64,000 nt of DNA from Holophagales bacterium (lineage in GTDB: Bacteria > Acidobacteriota > Thermoanaerobaculia > Multivoradales > JAGPDF01). The stretch's first letter is position 1. Each line of letters begins with the position of its first letter. Positions 38,009 through 46,541 of the stretch are shown here, piece by piece. Under the pieces are notes generated by a model that worked only from the letters and a program-made list of their open reading frames with translations, was not told the DNA's origin and made no database searches. The stretch spans positions 3,689,501-3,753,500 of the forward strand of contig CP064972.1 of the NCBI GenBank assembly GCA_016699405.1. Reading direction: 5' to 3'. The translations under genes and the position numbers were made by a program.

Positions 38009-38775
38009 CCCGCCCGCCGCGCACCCGGCGTCGCCTCGCCCCGGCGAGCGCTTTCCTCGCGACACTTGCCCTCGCGGCGACGGCTGCGTCGGCGAGCTCC
38101 TCCGAGCTCCCGGTTCGCGTCACCGCTCCGGCGCGAGGCGCTTCGCTTCAGGCCGGCAGCGAGGCGGTCGTCGCCTGGACCGCCGACCGGCCGTTGCCGC
38201 CGGGGGTCGACGAGTGGGAGGCCTTCCTTTCGCTCGACGGCGGCGCAACCTATCCCTTGCGCATCACGCCCCATCTCGATCGCACGCTGACCCGCTTCAC
38301 CTGGCGCGTCCCCGATCTGCCGACCGAGAACGCTCGCCTGCTCCTGCGCTTCGGCGACGAGCACGACGAACGCGAAGTCGACCCCGGGATCGTGCTCACC
38401 ATCCGCCGGGCGGTGACCGGCGATCCGACCGCGCTCCTCGGGGATCGGGTCGTCCTCCATCCTGGTGAGGCCGCTCGCCCGGGCCAGGCCGGCGTCATCG
38501 CCTGGGTCGAGGCCGACCGCCACGGCGGCGGACTCCGCCAGGTCCGCACGAGCGCGCCCCGAACCGATCTCTTCCCTGGCGTACGGTCGATCCTGCCGGC
38601 CGGTGGCGACCTTTGCAGCGAGGAGCCCGATCCGCATTCCGTCGCTCGCGCGCTTCCCGCCGACCTGGCCCCACGCATCCTCCCGCCGCTCCCGCTGACG
38701 TGTCCCCGGGACGCGGCAACGCGCTCGCCCGCGGCGAGCGTCCTCCTCTCTCGCCTCCAGCGCTGGAACGTCTGA
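38005..38775 (+). CDS. Secreted protein with Ig-like/KNH-type domain, function unknown
   Basis: 256 residues from TTG 38005, which overlaps the thioesterase stop and has AAGGA about 8 bases upstream. Arg-rich N-terminus then a hydrophobic signal segment (LAPASAFLATLALAATAASA). The mature part begins with a beta-sandwich-like LPVRVTAPARGASLQAGSEAV and VVAWTAD, resembling KNH/Ig-like domains of cell-surface proteins. The C-terminal third is Pro-rich with three Cys. No enzyme motif is visible. Confidence 0.65.
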   Translation: MTRPPRTRRRLAPASAFLATLALAATAASASSSELPVRVTAPARGASLQAGSEAVVAWTADRPLPPGVDEWEAFLSLDGGATYPLRITPHLDRTLTRFTWRVPDLPTENARLLLRFGDEHDEREVDPGIVLTIRRAVTGDPTALLGDRVVLHPGEAARPGQAGVIAWVEADRHGGGLRQVRTSAPRTDLFPGVRSILPAGGDLCSEEPDPHSVARALPADLAPRILPPLPLTCPRDAATRSPAASVLLSRLQRWNV

Positions 38776-38782
38776 GACGACC

Positions 38783-38810
38783 GCGCCGCGGCCACGAACC
38801 GCCGCGGCGC
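38783..38810 (+). terminator. GC-rich hairpin after the secreted protein gene
   Basis: GCGCCGCGG (38783-38791) pairs perfectly with CCGCGGCGC (38802-38810) across a 10-base loop, just after the stop at 38775. No clear T-run follows. Confidence 0.35.
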
Positions 38811-38883
38811 CGTGCCTTCGCCCCCGGACCGGCGTCGGCCGGGGACCGTCTCGAATCGATCAGCGACCTCTCGAGGAGGATTC

Positions 38884-40973
38884 GTGTCTCGACTCATGCA
38901 CTCCAAGCTGCTGCTTTGCGCGCTCGCCGCGCTCGTCTCGTTCCCTGTCGCCACCTCCGCCCAGACGCCTCCCGTCACGGTTTCGGAGGAGATCCAGGTC
39001 ACCGCCACCCGCCTGCCGTCGGATGCCAACGAAGTTCCTGCCGTGATCTCCGTGATCTCGGGCGACGAGCTCGCTCGCCGCGGCGCGACCGACCTCGCGT
39101 CGGCGCTCGCCCTTCTCGGCGGCATCTCGATCGCTCCGGGAGGAGATGGCGGCCCCGCCGCCTCGGTGCCGGAGATGATGGGCCTCAAGGAATTCGACGC
39201 CTTCCTGCTGGTCGTCGACGACGTGCCGTGGGGCGGCGCCTTCAACCCGGCGCTCGCCTCGCTCGATCTGACCGCCGTCGAGCGCATCGAAGTCCTGCGC
39301 GGCTCGGCCCCCGTGCTCTACGGTGCGACCTCGTTCGTCGGCGTGATTCACGTCATCCACCGCGCCGCCGGACAGGGTGATCGCAGCGCCTCGCTCTGGG
39401 CCGGCAGCTATTCGTCCTTCGGGGCTTCCGCCATCCTCCCGCTGCCGACCCACGGCGGCTGGAACCAGAGCCTCATCGCCAACGGCGAGGACCGGGGCTT
39501 CCGCGACGACCGCACCGGCTTCACACGCGGACACCTGCTCTACCGCGGCCGTGGCGCGCTCGCCGGCGGCACCCTCCGGCTCGACCTCGACGCCACCCTC
39601 CTCCGGCAGGATCCCTCGAGCCCGTCCCCGCGCGCGGGCAAGGTTCTTTCACCCCTCGTTCCGATCGACGCCAACAACAACCCGCGCGACGCGCACATCG
39701 ACGAAAACCGCGTCCACCTCGTCGGCGGCTTCGAGCGCCCGGCCCTCGGCGGCGCCTGGACGACGACCCTCGCCGCGACGTTCGTCTCCCGCGACATCGT
39801 GCGAGGAATGCTCAGCTCGCTGGCGTCGTCCGGGATCAACGCGGCGGGCTACGCCCAGGACCAGGACGAAACGGACCTCTACTTCGACACCCACCTCGGT
39901 TGGAAGCCGTCGCCGAACCTCGACGTGGTCGTCGGCGCCGACGTGCTCGCCGGCAAGGGCGAGGCCGACTCGAAGAACTTCGACTACGCCGTCGGACTCG
40001 ACGGCAGCAACGCCCCGTCGAGCGGTTCGCAGACGATTCTCGAGCGGCCCTCGCTCGAGGACGAGCGCGTCTTCCTCGGCCTCTACGCCCAGGGTATCTG
40101 GAAGCCGGCTCCTCGCTGGTCGATCGAGGCCGGAGCGCGGCTGAATCACACCTCCGAGGACCGCGAGGGCGAGGTCGAAGGGGCGGGCGGCGACGAGGAG
40201 GTCTCCGACAGCCGCACGACCACCCGCGGCAGCGGCAGCCTCGGCGTGAGCTTCCTCGCGTGGGGACACGATCGCGAGGGGATCTGGCTGTTTGCCGACG
40301 CCCGCGATGCCTTCAAGCCGGCGGCGATCGACTTCGGCCCGAGGCCGAGGGCGAGATCCTCGAGCCGGAGACCGCGCGGACGATCGAAGGCGGTGTCAAG
40401 GGCGTCGGCTTCGGCGGTCGATTCCGCTGGCAGGCCTCCTACTTCGACATGCAGTTCAAGAACCTCGTCGTCGCGAGCTCCGTCGATGGCCGGCCGACGC
40501 TCGTCAACGCCGGCGAGGAGTCGTTCGCGGGATGGGAGGTCGAGGCCGCGTGGCGCGCCTTCGGCGACCTGACGATCCAGGCCTCCTACGCCGACCACGA
40601 CGCGCGCTTCGGCAACTACCTGCGCGACTTCGACGGCACCCTCACGCAGCTCGACGGCAAGCGCATCGAGATGTCGCCGCAGCAGCTCGCGGCCTTCGGC
40701 ATCGTCTGGGCCCCGGAGCGCGGCTTGAACGCGCACGCCAGCGTCAACCGTGTCGGCGACCGCTACCTGAACATGCGCAACACCGCGCTCGCCGAGCCCT
40801 ACACCATCTGGTCCGCCGGTCTCGGGTTCCGCTTCTCGCGTGCCGAAATCCGCATCGACGGCGAGAACCTCGGCGACCGCCGCGACCCCGTCGCCGAGAG
40901 CGAGCTCGGCGACGCCCAGTACTACCGCCTGCCGAGCCGCACCATTCGCGGCACGGTGGTCATCGGCTTCTAG
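38884..40973 (+). pseudogene. TonB-dependent outer membrane receptor, broken by a one-base deletion
   Basis: GTG 38884 has a GAGGAGG Shine-Dalgarno sequence 5-6 bases upstream. Signal peptide (LMHSKLLLCALAALVSFPVATS), plug domain (EEIQVTATRLPSDAN, VERIEVLRGSAPVLYGATSF) and then barrel strands run in frame to about 40339. There AAIDFGP changes to a meaningless Arg/Ser-rich frame. The homologous sequence resumes one frame over from GAG 40341 (EAEGEILEPETARTIEGG) and continues to a proper barrel end with terminal Phe (TVVIGF) at 40973. A single missing base in the run ggcccgag explains it. It could be a real mutation or a sequencing error. Substrate unknown. Confidence 0.88.
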
Positions 40974-40983
40974 AGCGGTTCTC

Positions 40984-41016
40984 GGCGGGGCGGGGCCTCC
41001 GGGTGCCCGCCCCGCC
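40984..41016 (+). terminator. Strong GC hairpin between the TonB receptor and aroC
   Basis: GGCGGGGCGGG (40984-40994) pairs perfectly with CCCGCCCCGCC (41006-41016) over an 11-base loop, 10 bases after the receptor stop. There is no T-run, but the stem is very stable. It ends 32 bases before the aroC start. Confidence 0.5.
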
Positions 41017-41035
41017 TCCGTCGCGCGAGCCGCGA

Positions 41036-41041
41036 TAAGCT
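41036..41041 (+). promoter_or_regulatory. -10 box (TAAGCT) for aroC
   Basis: TAAGCT lies 7 bases before the aroC GTG, inside GATAAGCTCCG, the same string found before the thioesterase gene. No Shine-Dalgarno sequence is present. Confidence 0.35.
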
Positions 41042-41048
41042 CCGTCGC

Positions 41049-42257
41049 GTGAGCCCTCTTCGCTTCGACACCGCCGGTGAAAGCCACGGACCCGGCCTCA
41101 CGGCGATCCTCTCGGGGATGCCGGCGGGGGTGCCGGTCGACTTCGACATGCTCGCGCGTGACCTCGCGCGGCGGCAGCACGGATACGGCCGCGGCCGGCG
41201 GATGCAGATCGAGCAAGACGAGGCCGAGATCCGCGGCGGGGTGCGCGACGGCGAAACGCTCGGCTCGCCGATCGCGCTCTGGATCGTCAACCGCGACTGG
41301 CCGAACTGGCAGAAGGTGATGGCGGTCGGCGCCGTCGATGCCGAGGCCGCCGAGAGGCGACGGCTCCACTCGCCGCGACCAGGCCACGCGGACCTCGCCG
41401 GCGGACGAAAGTACCTGCGCGACGATCTGCGCGACGTCCTCGAACGTGCCTCGGCGCGCGAGAGCGCGGCGCGCGTCGCCGTCGGCGCCTTGGCCAAGAT
41501 GCTCCTCGCCGCCTTCGGGATCGAGATCCGCAGCGGCCTGCGCTCCCTGGGCTCGGTCGGCGGCGATCGGCCGACGCCGACCTGGAGCGACCTGCTCGCG
41601 GTCGACGAGGCAAGCCCGCTGCGCGCCATCGCGCGCGATCTCGAGCCGGCGATGATCGCCCTCGTCGACGAGGCCAAGCTGCGCGGCGACACGCTCGGTG
41701 GCGCGGTGACGATCATCGCCCACGGCGTGCCGTCCGGGCTCGGCTCGCACGTGGCGTGGGACCGCAAGCTCGACGGGCGGATCGCCCAGGCGATGCTCTC
41801 CATTCCCGCCATCAAGGGCTTCGAGATCGGCAGCGCGATCGCCGCCGCCGCCGGCTTCGGCTCTGCCGCCCACGACGCCATCGTCCCCGGTCCTGACGGC
41901 ACCCTCACGCGCCCCACCAACCGCGCCGGCGGGCTCGAAGGCGGCATCACGAACGGCGAGGACGTCGTCGTCACGCTCTACAAGAAACCGATCGCCACCT
42001 TGCGGGAGGGCTTGCCCTCGGTCGACCTGGACACCGGCGAAGCCACGGCCGCCCAGTACGAGCGCAGCGACGTCACCGCCGCCCCGGCGGCCGGCGTGAT
42101 CGGCGAAGCGATGCTGGCCTGGGTCCTCGCGGACGCCCTGATCGAGAAGCTCGGTGGCGACTCACTCGCCGAGATGCAGGCACACTACGCCTCGACCCGC
42201 GAGCTCGAGCGAAGTTGGCCGAGGAGTCCGTCCGCCGCGAGCCGGCGGGCGACGTAG
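41049..42257 (+). CDS. aroC: Chorismate synthase
   Basis: 402 residues from GTG 41049. FMN-dependent last step of the shikimate pathway (EPSP to chorismate). Signatures: FDTAGESHGPGLTAIL (FMN/substrate His), RRQHGYGRGRRM, SPRPGHADLAGGRKY, RASARESAARVAVGALAKMLL and GFGSAAHDAI. Homology ends around AEMQAHYAST; the last 20 or so residues are a basic tail (SWPRSPSAASRRAT). It converges on an SDR gene with a 3-base gap. Confidence 0.95.
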   Translation: MSPLRFDTAGESHGPGLTAILSGMPAGVPVDFDMLARDLARRQHGYGRGRRMQIEQDEAEIRGGVRDGETLGSPIALWIVNRDWPNWQKVMAVGAVDAEAAERRRLHSPRPGHADLAGGRKYLRDDLRDVLERASARESAARVAVGALAKMLLAAFGIEIRSGLRSLGSVGGDRPTPTWSDLLAVDEASPLRAIARDLEPAMIALVDEAKLRGDTLGGAVTIIAHGVPSGLGSHVAWDRKLDGRIAQAMLSIPAIKGFEIGSAIAAAAGFGSAAHDAIVPGPDGTLTRPTNRAGGLEGGITNGEDVVVTLYKKPIATLREGLPSVDLDTGEATAAQYERSDVTAAPAAGVIGEAMLAWVLADALIEKLGGDSLAEMQAHYASTRELERSWPRSPSAASRRAT

Positions 42258-42260
42258 CCT

Positions 42261-42977
42261 TCAGCCGAGACCGAAGACCGGCAGCGCGACACCGGTCACC
42301 GCCCGCGCTTGCGGCGAGGCGAGGAACAGCATCGCGTCGGCGAGCGCCAGCGGATCGACCCAGGCACGCGGATCCGCCTCGGGCATGGCGCGCCGGTTGG
42401 CCAGCGTGTCGATCGTGCCCGGCAAGACGGCGTTGACCCGCACGCTCTCTCCCTTGAGCTCCGCCGCGAGGCTCTCGGTGAGTCGCACCACCGCCGTCTT
42501 GGCGATGCTGTAGGGAGCGGCGCCGGCATCCCCGCCGAGCGAAGCCTTCGATCCGACGTTGACGATCGAGCCGCTGGCGCGGCGGCGCATCCCCGGCACG
42601 ACGGCCCGACAGAGATGGAGCGTCGAGAGGAAGTTCGCTTCCCAGAGCATCGCCCAGGTGGCGGCCGAGAGCTCCTCGACGGTCTCGCCGCCTCGGTAGG
42701 CGCCGGCGATGTTGAAGAGGTGATCGATGCGACCGAAGCGCGCGGTAATCTCGGCCACACACTTGTCGACGGCGTCTGCCTCGCCGAGATCACATGCGAA
42801 GAACGCCAGACGGTCGTTCCCGCCCTGCGCTTCCGGCCAGAGTCCGGGCAGACGGTCGGTGCCGCGGTCGATCAGCGCCAGGCTCGCGCCGGTCTCGAAG
42901 AGGCGGCGGGCGACAACGCCGCCGAGCGCGCCCGAGGCGCCGCTGACCACGGCGACCCGTCCGGAAAAATCGTTCAT
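42261..42977 (-). CDS. Short-chain dehydrogenase/reductase
   Basis: 238 residues. Rossmann motif SGASGALGG (about 12-20), NIAGAY in place of NNAG, catalytic Ser in VGSKASLG and the YSIAK active-site Tyr-Lys (about residues 157-161). The C-terminal motif VNAVLPGTIDT is standard. Substrate cannot be inferred. GGGAG lies 9 bases before ATG 42977. It follows the truncated DoxX gene by 52 bases. Confidence 0.88.
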   Translation of the reverse strand: MNDFSGRVAVVSGASGALGGVVARRLFETGASLALIDRGTDRLPGLWPEAQGGNDRLAFFACDLGEADAVDKCVAEITARFGRIDHLFNIAGAYRGGETVEELSAATWAMLWEANFLSTLHLCRAVVPGMRRRASGSIVNVGSKASLGGDAGAAPYSIAKTAVVRLTESLAAELKGESVRVNAVLPGTIDTLANRRAMPEADPRAWVDPLALADAMLFLASPQARAVTGVALPVFGLG

Positions 42978-43029
42978 GAGCGTCTCCCATTCTCCTTGTG
43001 ATGCACCCGCGCCGGCCTGTCGACCGCCT

Positions 43030-43305
43030 TCATGCTGCCACCCCGCCGTTCACCGTTCGAGGCGAGGCCCGACGATCGGCAGCGCCACCCGCCACGCTCG
43101 CCGGCACGAGCAGCAGCACGACCGCGACCGCCTCGGCAATTCCCGAGCCGATCCGCCCCGCCGGCTCGACACCGAGGGTCGAGACGATGTCGACCGACTC
43201 CGGTGCGGCAGTGAACTTGAAGTCGAGCGCCTGGGCGAGGATCGCCGCGACGACCAGTTGCAGGATCCAGCGGAGGCGCTTCGCTCGCTCGGTCAGAGAG
43301 TGCAT
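43030..43305 (-). CDS. DoxX-family membrane protein, C-terminally truncated
   Basis: 91 residues from ATG 43305 (GGAG 7 bases upstream). The N-terminal half matches the DoxX pattern well: helix WILQLVVAAILAQALDFKFT, then APESVDIVSTLGVEPAGRIGSG and a second helix EAVAVVLLLVPASVA. Family members normally have two more helices (about 120-130 residues). Here the frame runs into GGAADRRASPRTVNGG and stops, so about 35 residues are missing. Probably non-functional, next to a decayed glyoxalase-family gene. Confidence 0.7.
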   Translation of the reverse strand: MHSLTERAKRLRWILQLVVAAILAQALDFKFTAAPESVDIVSTLGVEPAGRIGSGIAEAVAVVLLLVPASVAGGAADRRASPRTVNGGVAA

Positions 43306-43342
43306 GGGTGGCTCCGTGGCACGATCGGTCGGAAGTCTCGGA

Positions 43343-44196
43343 TCACCCCTTCGATGCCGCCGGGAGGAGCGCGGTTTCACTCGCAACCTCTCGCGGCGCC
43401 GAGAGCAAGAGGCCGTGACCCTCTGGATCCCGCAGCAGGGCTCCCGTCCGATCCCCGGACACCGCCCGCGGCAGCACCACGGCACCGGGGGAAACCCAAC
43501 GCCCGCCCGCCGTCCGCGCGGTCCGCGCAAGGTTTCGGGATCCGCAACCGACAAGCCGACGGCGTCGCGCCAGAAACCGAGACTGCGCGCGCTGTCGGAA
43601 ATGTCAATCGCGGTGCGATCGATGCCGAGGAAGAGCCTGTCCTTCCCCTCCAACGTGGATCCACCTTGCCCGGAGGGTAAACGATCAACTCGAGATGGTG
43701 TTCGTCGGCGTCGCGAAGGTAGAAGGCGACGATCCCTCCGGCGGCCGGATTCCGGTCGGGTAGGCATTGCGGCGCCGTCGACATCTGTTCGATGCCGGCG
43801 CCGCCAGGCGTGCGTCGGCCCGCGGCATGTCCGAGACGACGATCGCCACGTGCTGGAACCAGCGGTCGTTCGATCGCGAGTCGGCGGGACTCGGTCGCCC
43901 CTCGGGGGCGAGGAAATCGGTGAGCTCGAGGCAGACGGTGGCCAGGCGAGCGCGGGCGCCGAAGACGCCGGTCAGGTGTTCGAGCTCACTGCCCTGGCGC
44001 TCCACCGGCTCCCGCACCTGGCGGAAGTCGGGGATTCGGGTGAAGAACGCCACCGCCCGGTCGAGATCGGACACCGTCATGCCCACCGCGGCAACGTGCG
44101 GCGGCGTCGCCGCCGCCAGCGGACACCCCACCGCGAAGGCGACAACGCCGCAGAGCGCCAGATCGCCCAGGGCTCGCTGGCGACACCAGCGGCGGC
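43343..44196 (-). pseudogene. Two-domain glyoxalase/VOC-family gene, decayed (three frameshifts and an internal deletion)
   Basis: Starts with a signal-peptide-like segment (LALCGVVAFAVGCPLAA), then VOC domain 1 (AVGMTVSDLDRAVAFFTRIP, VFGARARLATVCLELTDF). The reading moves frame near 43798 (to GIEQMSTAPQCLPDRNPAAGG and LRDADEHHLELIVYPPGK) and again near 43655 (to KDRLFLGIDRTAIDISDSAR). It moves a third time near 43540 (to TLARTARTAGGRWVSPGAV and LLRDPEGHGLLLS), with its stop at 43343. Each step fits a one-base loss. About 60 residues of domain 2 between GLSVA and DPETLA also seem deleted. No clear start codon was found. Confidence 0.75.
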
Positions 44197-45744
44197 TCAG
44201 CCCAGCCTCTCGATCAGGTGATCGCCCACACGCAGGGCGTTGGCCATGATGGTCAGCGCCGGATTGACGGCACCGGAGGAGGGGAAGAACGAGCCGTCCA
44301 CGACATAGAGGTTGTCGACCTCCCACGCCCGGCAGAGCGGATCGAGCGCCGACGTCGAACGATCGGAGCCGAAGCGGATGGTGCCGTTCTGGTGCGCGAC
44401 GCCGGCGAGCGGAATCCGCTGACCGACGAAGAGGCTGCGCGAGAGCAGACGATCGTGGCAGCCGATCGTGTTCATCAGTCCCTTGAGCTTGGCGATCAGG
44501 CGCTGGTGTCCCTCCTCGTTGTTCGGCCGGTAGGCGAGCACGATGCCGCCCTCGCGATCGAGCGTCACGCGGTTCGCCGGATCCGGCAGGTCCTCCGAGG
44601 TGAGCCAGAAATCGAGCGAGTGCTTCGCCATCGCCTCGAGCGACCAGCCGGGCGTGATCGGCGGCGCGCCCGCGCTGAGGGTGACGGCATCGAGCTTGCC
44701 GACGAAAGAGATGTGCCCCATCGGTCGCTGCCATTCCGGCGCGCCGAAGTAGAAGTCGTTGAGCGCCAGCGTCTTCTGGAAGACCGTCGGATTCGGCTCG
44801 AGCGAGAGCGCCATCAGCACCGAGTTGATGTGCCCCATGTAGTGGCGACCGACGACGTCCGAGCCGTTGGCGAGCCCACGCGGGTGGCGCTCCGAGGCCG
44901 ACCGCAGGAGAAGCGCTGCCGAGTTGATCGCCCCGCACGAGACCACCACGATGCCGGCGGAGATCACCAGCCGCTCCCCCGCCCGTTCGACGTGGATCTC
45001 GGTGACCTCGCGCCCCGAGGCGCTCGTCTCCAGACGAGAGACGTAGGCCCCGGTCCACAGCGTCAGGTTCGGATGCGCGGTGAGCGCCGGGTCGACACAG
45101 ATCGATTGCGCATCCGACTTCGCCCCCACCAGGCAGGGAAAGCCGTCGCAGGTCGCGCAGCGAATGCACGGGCTCGACTGCGGCCTCGTCTCGTCGAGCC
45201 GGACGCCGAGCGGCACGTGGAACGGCTTCCATCCGGCACCGGCGAGATCCGCCGCCAATCGCGCGATCCTCGGCTCATGCGAGACCGGCGGGTGGGCATA
45301 GGGCGCCGAGCTCCAGGGCTCGGTGGGATCGACGCCCCGCTCGCCATGGACCTCGTAGAGATGTTCCGCCTGGGTGTAGTACGGCTCGAGCTCGTCGTAG
45401 CCGATCGGCCAGGCAGGCGAGACGCCGCCGGCGTGCACGAGCTCGCCGAAGTCCTGCTGGCGCAGGCGGAACAGCGCCGCGCCATAGAACTTGGTGTTGC
45501 CGCCGACGTTGTAGTTCGTATGCGGATGGAGCGGCTTGCCGCCCGAGTCCGCCCAGCTCTCGCGGGTGTTGTAGCGCGCTTCGACGTTGACGGCCCGCGG
45601 GTCCCAGTTCTCGCGTTCGCGGCGCACGTACTCGCCGCGTTCGAGCAATAGGATCCGCTTGCCGGTCGGCGCGAGCTTCCAGGCCAGCGTGCCGCCACCG
45701 GCACCACTGCCGATGATGACGACGTCGTAGTGGTTCAGGCTCAT
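44197..45744 (-). CDS. GMC-family FAD-dependent oxidoreductase
   Basis: 515 residues from ATG 45744. FAD-binding DVVIIGSGAGGGTLAWKLA (about 7-25), LLLERGEYVRRE, and NYNVGGNTKFYGAALFRLR. The C-terminal GMC region has VAHQNGTIRFGSDRSTS and DGSFFPSSGAVNPALTIMANALRVGDHL with the catalytic pair region. A Cys cluster, CIRCATCDGFPCLVGAK, sits near the middle. It oxidises an alcohol or sugar, substrate unknown. No signal peptide. Start overlaps the aquaporin stop (ATGA), so it is the third gene of an operon with a debranching enzyme. Confidence 0.9.
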   Translation of the reverse strand: MSLNHYDVVIIGSGAGGGTLAWKLAPTGKRILLLERGEYVRRERENWDPRAVNVEARYNTRESWADSGGKPLHPHTNYNVGGNTKFYGAALFRLRQQDFGELVHAGGVSPAWPIGYDELEPYYTQAEHLYEVHGERGVDPTEPWSSAPYAHPPVSHEPRIARLAADLAGAGWKPFHVPLGVRLDETRPQSSPCIRCATCDGFPCLVGAKSDAQSICVDPALTAHPNLTLWTGAYVSRLETSASGREVTEIHVERAGERLVISAGIVVVSCGAINSAALLLRSASERHPRGLANGSDVVGRHYMGHINSVLMALSLEPNPTVFQKTLALNDFYFGAPEWQRPMGHISFVGKLDAVTLSAGAPPITPGWSLEAMAKHSLDFWLTSEDLPDPANRVTLDREGGIVLAYRPNNEEGHQRLIAKLKGLMNTIGCHDRLLSRSLFVGQRIPLAGVAHQNGTIRFGSDRSTSALDPLCRAWEVDNLYVVDGSFFPSSGAVNPALTIMANALRVGDHLIERLG

Positions 45745-46541
45745 CGACTTTCCCGCTCCTCTCGAGGGTGAAGGCAGTAGCCGCAGTCGAACGGACAGGG
45801 CAACGCATGGTCGTGGCAGAGCTTGCCGCAGAGGACCGGCAGATGACCGGGGATCCGACGGTAGATCTCCGCCGCCCCGAGCATCCCGACGAACGGAGCG
45901 GTCAGGTAGATCCAGAGCCCGCTGCAGTTGCCCGAAGGAAGGAGCGACGCGAGGCTGCGGGCCGGATTCAGGCTCATGCCCGAGATCGGCGCCTCGAAGG
46001 TAATGAAGAGCGCGACGAGCGTGGCCGCCACCCCTCCGGTGTAGCGCGCGAGCGCGGGCCGGTTCGAGCAGAAGAGCACGGCGAGCATCAACATCCCGGC
46101 CATCGCGACCTCGGCGAGAAAGGCCGCCGCCGCACCGTACCTTCCCGGCCGGGTCGCGACCCAGTCGACGGGCGGTGCGGTGAATCGTCCGCCCATGAGC
46201 AGGGCGACGACACCCACTCCGCCGAGGCCCCCGGCAAGCTGGGCCAACGGGTAGGCCACAACGTCGGCGCGCGACACCTTGCCGAGACGAAAGAACGTCA
46301 GGGTGATCGCCGGATTGAGATGCGCTCCCGACCGCCGGCCCCACGGCGAGTAGATGAGCGCCATCGCCGTCAGGCCCATGGCCAGACCCGTGAGCGCGCG
46401 GCGAGCGAGAGGATCCGCGATCCGCACGAGCAGCAGCGAACCGGGGCCTTCGAGCAGGGTGGCGCAGAGCCCGGCCGAGAGCATGAACAGCCCGAGGCCG
46501 GCGGCCTCCATTCCCCATTCGCGCCAGTGCCATCCGCTCAT
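45741..46541 (-). CDS. Aquaporin/MIP-family channel with a Cys/His-rich C-terminal tail
   Basis: 266 residues from ATG 46541. Six hydrophobic helices and both pore motifs, HLNPAIT and SLNPARS. It may conduct water or glycerol or other small polyols. The last 40 or so residues are unusual: VLCGKLCHDHALPCPFDCGYC holds six Cys and two His, ending in a charged HPREERESR, likely cytoplasmic. Start and stop overlap the neighbours on both sides (ATGA each), tying it to the GH133 enzyme and the GMC oxidoreductase. Confidence 0.88.
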   Translation of the reverse strand: MSGWHWREWGMEAAGLGLFMLSAGLCATLLEGPGSLLLVRIADPLARRALTGLAMGLTAMALIYSPWGRRSGAHLNPAITLTFFRLGKVSRADVVAYPLAQLAGGLGGVGVVALLMGGRFTAPPVDWVATRPGRYGAAAAFLAEVAMAGMLMLAVLFCSNRPALARYTGGVAATLVALFITFEAPISGMSLNPARSLASLLPSGNCSGLWIYLTAPFVGMLGAAEIYRRIPGHLPVLCGKLCHDHALPCPFDCGYCLHPREERESR

